Source: Desulfuromonadaceae bacterium
GTDB lineage: Bacteria; Desulfobacterota; Desulfuromonadia; Desulfuromonadales; Syntrophotaleaceae
Length of the DNA: 8,038 bases
NCBI GenBank assembly: GCA_021107335.1
Contig: JAIOSZ010000298.1
Coordinates: 1 to 8,038, forward strand
Direction: 5' to 3'
Below are positions 3,823 to 8,038 of this stretch, piece after piece (the first letter of the stretch is position 1; the number at the start of each line of letters is the position of its first letter). The translations under genes and the position numbers were made by a program. Under the pieces are notes generated by a model that saw only the letters and a list, made by a program, of their open reading frames with translations, did no database searches and was not told the origin of the DNA.

Positions 3823-6800
3823 ATGGCTTATTCGATCGCGAATAACCAGCTTCTAAGGAAACACTTCGCTGAAATTCAGCGAATTATTGATATCCCTAAT
3901 CTGATCGATATTCAGAAGAATTCTTATAAACGTTTCCTGCAAGCGGATATCGCTCCTTCTGCAAGACAAAATAACGGGTTGGAAGCCGTGTTTCAATCGG
4001 TCTTTCCTATCCGGGATTTCAGCGAAACCTGTTCACTGGAATACGTTGCTTATTCCCTTGGCACTCCCAAGTACGATGTGGATGAGTGTCATCAGCGGGG
4101 TATGACTTTTGCCTCTCCGGTTAAGGTCAAGGTGCGCCTGGTTTCCTGGGACACCGATAAGGAATCCGGTGTTCAGTCGATTCGCGATATTAAAGAGCAG
4201 GAGGTCTACTTCGGAGAGATACCGCTGATGACCGAGAACGGTACCTTTATTATTAATGGTACCGAAAGGGTTATCGTCAGCCAGTTGCATCGTTCTCCCG
4301 GGGTCTTTTTTGATCACGATAAAGGCAAAACCCACTCGAGTGGCAAGATTCTGTACAACGCGCGCGTCATTCCCTATCGGGGGTCCTGGCTCGATTTTGA
4401 TTTTGATCACAAGGACTTTCTTTACGTGCGAATCGACCGGCGGCGCAAACTGCCCGCTACGGTGCTACTCAAAGCCCTTGATTATACTGCTGAGGAGCTA
4501 CTTGACTATTTTTACGACGTAGAGACCATTGTCTTTGCTGAGGATGGCTATAAAAAACGCGTTAATCTCGAGCTGCTTTCTGGTCAACGGGCCAGCACCG
4601 ATATCGTCGCGGAAAATGGTGAGGTATTGGTCAAGGCCAATCGTAAGTTCACCAAAGCGGCCATTCGCAAGCTTGCTGAACACAAAATCGAGATGATTCA
4701 AGTGCTCGAAGAAGAAGTTGCCGGGAAGATTTCCGCGGTCGATATCGTCGATACCGCTACCGGTGAAATTCTTGTTGAGTGCAACGAGGAAGTAGGCGTT
4801 GAAAAATTAGCTGAACTGCGTAGTCGCGGCATTGCTGAATTTAACGTGTTGTACATCGACAATATCTTTGTCGGGCCATATCTGCGTGAAACACTGCTGA
4901 TCGACAAGGTGGCCACGGCGGATGATGCTCGTATTGAGATCTATCGTCGCTTGCGGCCCGGTGATCCACCGACCATCAAGAGTGCCACCGCGCTCTTCGA
5001 GGGGCTGTTTTTTGTTCCTGAGCGTTATGACCTTTCTGCCGTTGGTCGGATCAAGCTGAACTATAAGCTAGGACTCGACGTCGCTGCAGAACATACGACC
5101 CTGACCAAGGATGATATCCTTGAAGTGGTACGCTATCTCATCGGCCTGCGTAACGGCAAAGGCACTATCGATGATATCGACCATCTGGGTAATCGGCGGG
5201 TGCGTGCTGTAGGCGAACTGCTGGAAAATCAGTACCGCGTCGGCCTGGTACGCATGGAACGAGCGATCAAGGAGCGCATGAGTCTGCAGGAAATTGACAG
5301 TCTTATGCCCCATGACTTGATTAATTCGAAGCCGGTCTCTGCAGTGGTTAAAGAGTTCTTTGGCTCTTCCCAGCTTTCGCAGTTTATGGATCAGACCAAC
5401 CCACTATCGGAAATTACCCATAAGCGGCGTTTGTCCGCTCTGGGACCCGGTGGCTTGACTCGTGAGCGGGCCGGTTTTGAGGTTCGAGACGTCCATCCGA
5501 CCCATTACGGGCGTGTGTGTCCCATCGAAACCCCTGAAGGACCGAATATCGGTCTGATTGCATCCTTGTCGACCTATGCTCGCATCAATGAGCATGGGTT
5601 TGTTGAGACCCCTTATCGTCTGGTCGAAGGTGGGGTTGCCAGCAAGGATATCCGTTACTTCACAGCCCTTGAAGAAGAAGGCCATGCCATCGCTCAGGCC
5701 AATGCGCCGCTCGATGAAAACGGCCGTCTGATTAATGAACTGATCAATGCCCGTAAGAGCGGTGAGTTTATGCTCATGTCGCGGGATGATATCGGTTTGA
5801 TGGATGTCTCGCCTAAGCAGCTAGTTTCTGTCGCCGCAGCGTTGATACCCTTTCTTGAAAACGATGATGCTAATCGTGCTCTAATGGGTTCCAACATGCA
5901 GCGCCAGGCTGTACCGCTGTTGCGTGCGGACTCGCCACTGGTCGGTACCGGTATGGAGCGCATCGTCGCTCACGATTCCGGTGCTGCTGTCGTAGCACGC
6001 CATGCCGGCGTGGTCGAAAGTGTCGATGCGGCTCGTATCGTGGTCAAGATTGACGAGGGTGAGGTCGATGAAACAGGGACCGGGGTCGATATCTATACCC
6101 TGACTAAGTTTTCCCGTTCCAACCAAAACACCTGCCTTAACCAGAAACCTATCATCCGTCAGGGTGACCGGGTGAAATCTGGGGATATTATAGCTGACGG
6201 CCCTTCCACCCAGTGGGGGGAACTGGCTCTTGGACAGAATGTGTTGGTCGCATTTATGCCTTGGGGTGGCTATAACTTTGAGGACTCGATCCTTATCTCA
6301 GAAAAAATGGTTAAGGAAGACCGCTATACCTCCATTCATATCGAAGAATTGGAGTGCGTAGCTCGGGATACCAAACTTGGCAAAGAAGAGATCACCAACG
6401 ATATTCCCAATCTTGGCGAGGATGCTCTTAAGGACCTCGACGAAAGCGGTATCGTTCGTATAGGCGCCGAGGTTAAGCCCGGTGATATTCTGGTCGGCAA
6501 GATAACTCCGAAGGGCGAGACTCAACTTTCTCCTGAAGAGAAATTGCTCCGGGCCATCTTTGGTGAAAAGGCTGGCGATGTGCGGGATACTTCTCTGCGC
6601 TTGCCTCCGGGTACTGAAGGTGTGGTTATTGGTGCGCGGGTCTTTTCTCGTAAGGGATCGGACAAGGATAGTCGTACCGAGGTTATCGAGAAGAGTGAAA
6701 TCGATAAACTGCTCAAGGATCAAAACGACGAAATCCGCATTATTCGCGGATCGGCTAAAAGCAAGGTGCGCGATCTGCTCTTAGGTCGTAAAGCCGCAGT

Positions 6801-7929
6801 GGGTGTCAGCGATCCTGCTGGTGAAATATTGTTGGAGCAGGGAGCCGAAATCGCAGCCGTAGCGCTGGATAAGATTCCGCTGTCGCGCTGGAACGATATT
6901 TCGTTGCTGGATGAACCTGAGATTGAATCCCGAGTTGCTGAGATCTTTGCCCGTCTTACTGAGCGCGAGGATCTGATCAAAGGGGTCTTTTCCAATAAGA
7001 TCGAAAAGATCAAGCGTGGAGACGATCTGCCTCCCGGTGTGATCAAGATGGTCAAGGTCTATATCGCCATTAAACGTAAGTTGTCCGTTGGTGATAAGAT
7101 GGCTGGCCGTCACGGTAACAAGGGTGTTTTGTCCCGCATCCTACCAGAAGAAGACATGCCCTACATGGAAGATGGCACCCCGGTCGAGATCGTTCTCAAC
7201 CCCCTTGGTGTACCGTCTCGTATGAATGTTGGGCAGATTCTCGAAACCCATCTTGGCCTGGCCGCACGTGGTCTTGGTATCCAGATTCAGGCGCAGCTAG
7301 ATCAGCAGTTTGGCCCTGAAGCGCTGCGTAAGAAGCTTGAAGATGTGTACAACGACGAAAATGTCACGGTCTTTTTGCAAGGGCTCGAAGATGACGAGAT
7401 TCATTTGCTTGCTCAACGTCTTTCCTCGGGTGTGCCCATGGCCTCGCCAGTTTTTGAAGGGGTGACCGAAGAGCAGATGAAGCAGGAAATGATTCGCTCC
7501 GGCTTCTCTGACTCAGGGCAAATGACTCTGTATGACGGTAAGAGTGGTGATGCCTTCAAGGAGAAGGTTACTGTCGGCATCATGTACATGCTCAAGCTGC
7601 ACCATCTGGTTGATGATAAGATCCATGCTCGTAGCATCGGTCCTTACAGCCTGGTGACTCAGCAACCCCTCGGCGGCAAGGCCCAGTTTGGTGGTCAGCG
7701 CCTCGGCGAGATGGAGGTGTGGGCCATGGAAGCTTATGGCGCCGCCCATGCACTGCAGGAATTCCTGACCGTCAAGTCCGATGACGTCGCCGGCCGGACC
7801 CGCATGTACGAAGCCATCGTCAAGGGTAAGCAAAACCTTGAAGCCGGTCTGCCTGAGTCGTTCAACGTTTTGGTCAAGGAGCTTCAGTCCCTGTGCCTCG
7901 ACGTCGACCTGCTTGAAGAACACGAATAA
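3823..7929 (+). CDS. rpoB: DNA-directed RNA polymerase subunit beta
   Basis: The 1368-residue product is the polymerase beta subunit, which with beta' forms the active-centre cleft. ATG 3823 gives [15 protein letters not shown] with AAGGAG five bases upstream; the open frame reaches back to TTG 3778, but that lies inside a hairpin without a ribosome site. The N-terminal protrusion and lobe include [20 protein letters not shown] near 143-162. The rifampicin pocket begins [11 protein letters not shown] at 514-524 and continues through [22 protein letters not shown]820-D821 lie in GGYNFEDS. K1092 and K1100 in [12 protein letters not shown] match the nucleotide-contacting lysines 1065 and 1073 of Escherichia coli. 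The C-terminal clamp part includes [20 protein letters not shown]. Pocket residues Q520, D523, H533, R536 and S538 are the drug-sensitive type. The region between [14 protein letters not shown] and [14 protein letters not shown] carries an insertion like the proteobacterial one. rpoC starts 31 bases later. Confidence 0.98.
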   Translation: MAYSIANNQLLRKHFAEIQRIIDIPNLIDIQKNSYKRFLQADIAPSARQNNGLEAVFQSVFPIRDFSETCSLEYVAYSLGTPKYDVDECHQRGMTFASPVKVKVRLVSWDTDKESGVQSIRDIKEQEVYFGEIPLMTENGTFIINGTERVIVSQLHRSPGVFFDHDKGKTHSSGKILYNARVIPYRGSWLDFDFDHKDFLYVRIDRRRKLPATVLLKALDYTAEELLDYFYDVETIVFAEDGYKKRVNLELLSGQRASTDIVAENGEVLVKANRKFTKAAIRKLAEHKIEMIQVLEEEVAGKISAVDIVDTATGEILVECNEEVGVEKLAELRSRGIAEFNVLYIDNIFVGPYLRETLLIDKVATADDARIEIYRRLRPGDPPTIKSATALFEGLFFVPERYDLSAVGRIKLNYKLGLDVAAEHTTLTKDDILEVVRYLIGLRNGKGTIDDIDHLGNRRVRAVGELLENQYRVGLVRMERAIKERMSLQEIDSLMPHDLINSKPVSAVVKEFFGSSQLSQFMDQTNPLSEITHKRRLSALGPGGLTRERAGFEVRDVHPTHYGRVCPIETPEGPNIGLIASLSTYARINEHGFVETPYRLVEGGVASKDIRYFTALEEEGHAIAQANAPLDENGRLINELINARKSGEFMLMSRDDIGLMDVSPKQLVSVAAALIPFLENDDANRALMGSNMQRQAVPLLRADSPLVGTGMERIVAHDSGAAVVARHAGVVESVDAARIVVKIDEGEVDETGTGVDIYTLTKFSRSNQNTCLNQKPIIRQGDRVKSGDIIADGPSTQWGELALGQNVLVAFMPWGGYNFEDSILISEKMVKEDRYTSIHIEELECVARDTKLGKEEITNDIPNLGEDALKDLDESGIVRIGAEVKPGDILVGKITPKGETQLSPEEKLLRAIFGEKAGDVRDTSLRLPPGTEGVVIGARVFSRKGSDKDSRTEVIEKSEIDKLLKDQNDEIRIIRGSAKSKVRDLLLGRKAAVGVSDPAGEILLEQGAEIAAVALDKIPLSRWNDISLLDEPEIESRVAEIFARLTEREDLIKGVFSNKIEKIKRGDDLPPGVIKMVKVYIAIKRKLSVGDKMAGRHGNKGVLSRILPEEDMPYMEDGTPVEIVLNPLGVPSRMNVGQILETHLGLAARGLGIQIQAQLDQQFGPEALRKKLEDVYNDENVTVFLQGLEDDEIHLLAQRLSSGVPMASPVFEGVTEEQMKQEMIRSGFSDSGQMTLYDGKSGDAFKEKVTVGIMYMLKLHHLVDDKIHARSIGPYSLVTQQPLGGKAQFGGQRLGEMEVWAMEAYGAAHALQEFLTVKSDDVAGRTRMYEAIVKGKQNLEAGLPESFNVLVKELQSLCLDVDLLEEHE

Positions 7930-7946
7930 ACCCAGCGTCATCCTAC

Positions 7947-7953
7947 AAGGAGG
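7947..7953 (+). promoter_or_regulatory. rpoC ribosome binding site
   Basis: AAGGAGG lies seven bases before TTG 7961. There is no in-frame ATG or GTG between the rpoB stop and the conserved EDIFSLFERPKDPL, so this strong site identifies TTG as the initiator. Confidence 0.8.
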
Positions 7954-7960
7954 GTGAGAT

Positions 7961-8038
7961 TTGGAAGATATATTCAGCCTTTTCGAACGGCCGAAAGATC
8001 CTCTCAGCTTCAATGCTATTCGGCTGTCTTTAGTTTCT
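7961..8038 (+). CDS. rpoC: DNA-directed RNA polymerase subunit beta', first 26 codons (3' part outside window)
   Basis: The frame begins with TTG, read as Met, and continues EDIFSLFERPKDPLSFNAIR to the window end, still open. This matches the N-terminus of deltaproteobacterial beta', where EDIF is followed by an FxxPKDPL-type sequence and then the conserved start of the clamp. Only the N-terminal edge is present, so the zinc-binding cysteines, the catalytic NADFDGD motif and the trigger loop cannot be checked. The gap to rpoB is 31 bases with a strong ribosome site, consistent with one rpoBC message and near-equal subunit output. The TTG start may trim initiation, but the strong Shine-Dalgarno sequence should compensate. 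Confidence 0.92.
   Translation, partial: MEDIFSLFERPKDPLSFNAIRLSLVS

Noticed and set aside
7954..7956. GTG as the rpoC start
   Set aside because: It is out of frame with EDIFSLFERPKDPL and overlaps the Shine-Dalgarno edge.
1..8038. Mobile elements, CRISPR arrays, inserted or foreign genes
   Set aside because: No inverted-repeat-bounded element, repeat-spacer pattern, transposase or recombinase, or disrupted gene was seen. All gaps are under 240 bases and the gene order is an ordinary conserved cluster.

Overview
The window is a slice of the bacterial translation/transcription supercluster. In order it carries the 3' end of tuf, then rpmG, tRNA-Trp(CCA), secE, nusG, rplK, rplA, rplJ, rplL, rpoB and the first 26 codons of rpoC. 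Every gene is on the + strand. The proteins are full length and intact, apart from the two cut by the window edges. Moderate GC, a short one-helix SecE, a Cys4-type L33, the order tuf-rpmG-trnW-secE-nusG, and a 1368-residue RpoB close to proteobacterial RpoB all suggest a deltaproteobacterium of the Desulfuromonadales (Pelobacter/Desulfuromonas/Geobacter relatives). This placement is an inference from gene order and protein character; no search was run.

Layout. Positions 1-207 encode the last 68 residues of EF-Tu. A short tandem duplication and a strong hairpin follow, then rpmG (282-431), a compact terminator-like hairpin (451-474) and, six bases later, tRNA-Trp (481-557). secE (595-777) and nusG (802-1335) supply the translocon's small subunit and the transcription elongation factor. 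rplK (1372-1794) and rplA (1821-2522) encode L11 and L1. The longest non-coding stretch (2523-2756, 234 bases) separates rplA from rplJ and holds a large hairpin followed by what reads as an L10 autoregulatory leader. rplJ (2757-3275) and rplL (3353-3730) encode the ribosomal stalk. A 92-base gap with a 13-pair hairpin precedes rpoB (3823-7929). rpoC begins with TTG at 7961.

How the genes work together. L11, L10 and L7/L12 form the GTPase-associated centre that recruits EF-Tu; L1 forms the opposite stalk. NusG links RNA polymerase to the leading ribosome or to Rho. SecE is an essential part of the export channel. RpoB and RpoC form the polymerase catalytic core. Co-location lets ribosome and polymerase synthesis be tuned together. 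The regulatory information visible here lies in RNA structure between genes. I could not find a convincing sigma-70 promoter in any gap.

I see no mobile element, CRISPR array, foreign gene or unknown coding system. The part most worth a second look is the rplJ leader. It has an L10-binding-like internal loop, an 11-pair helix that would hide the rplJ Shine-Dalgarno sequence, and an alternative 7-pair helix that is mutually exclusive with both.
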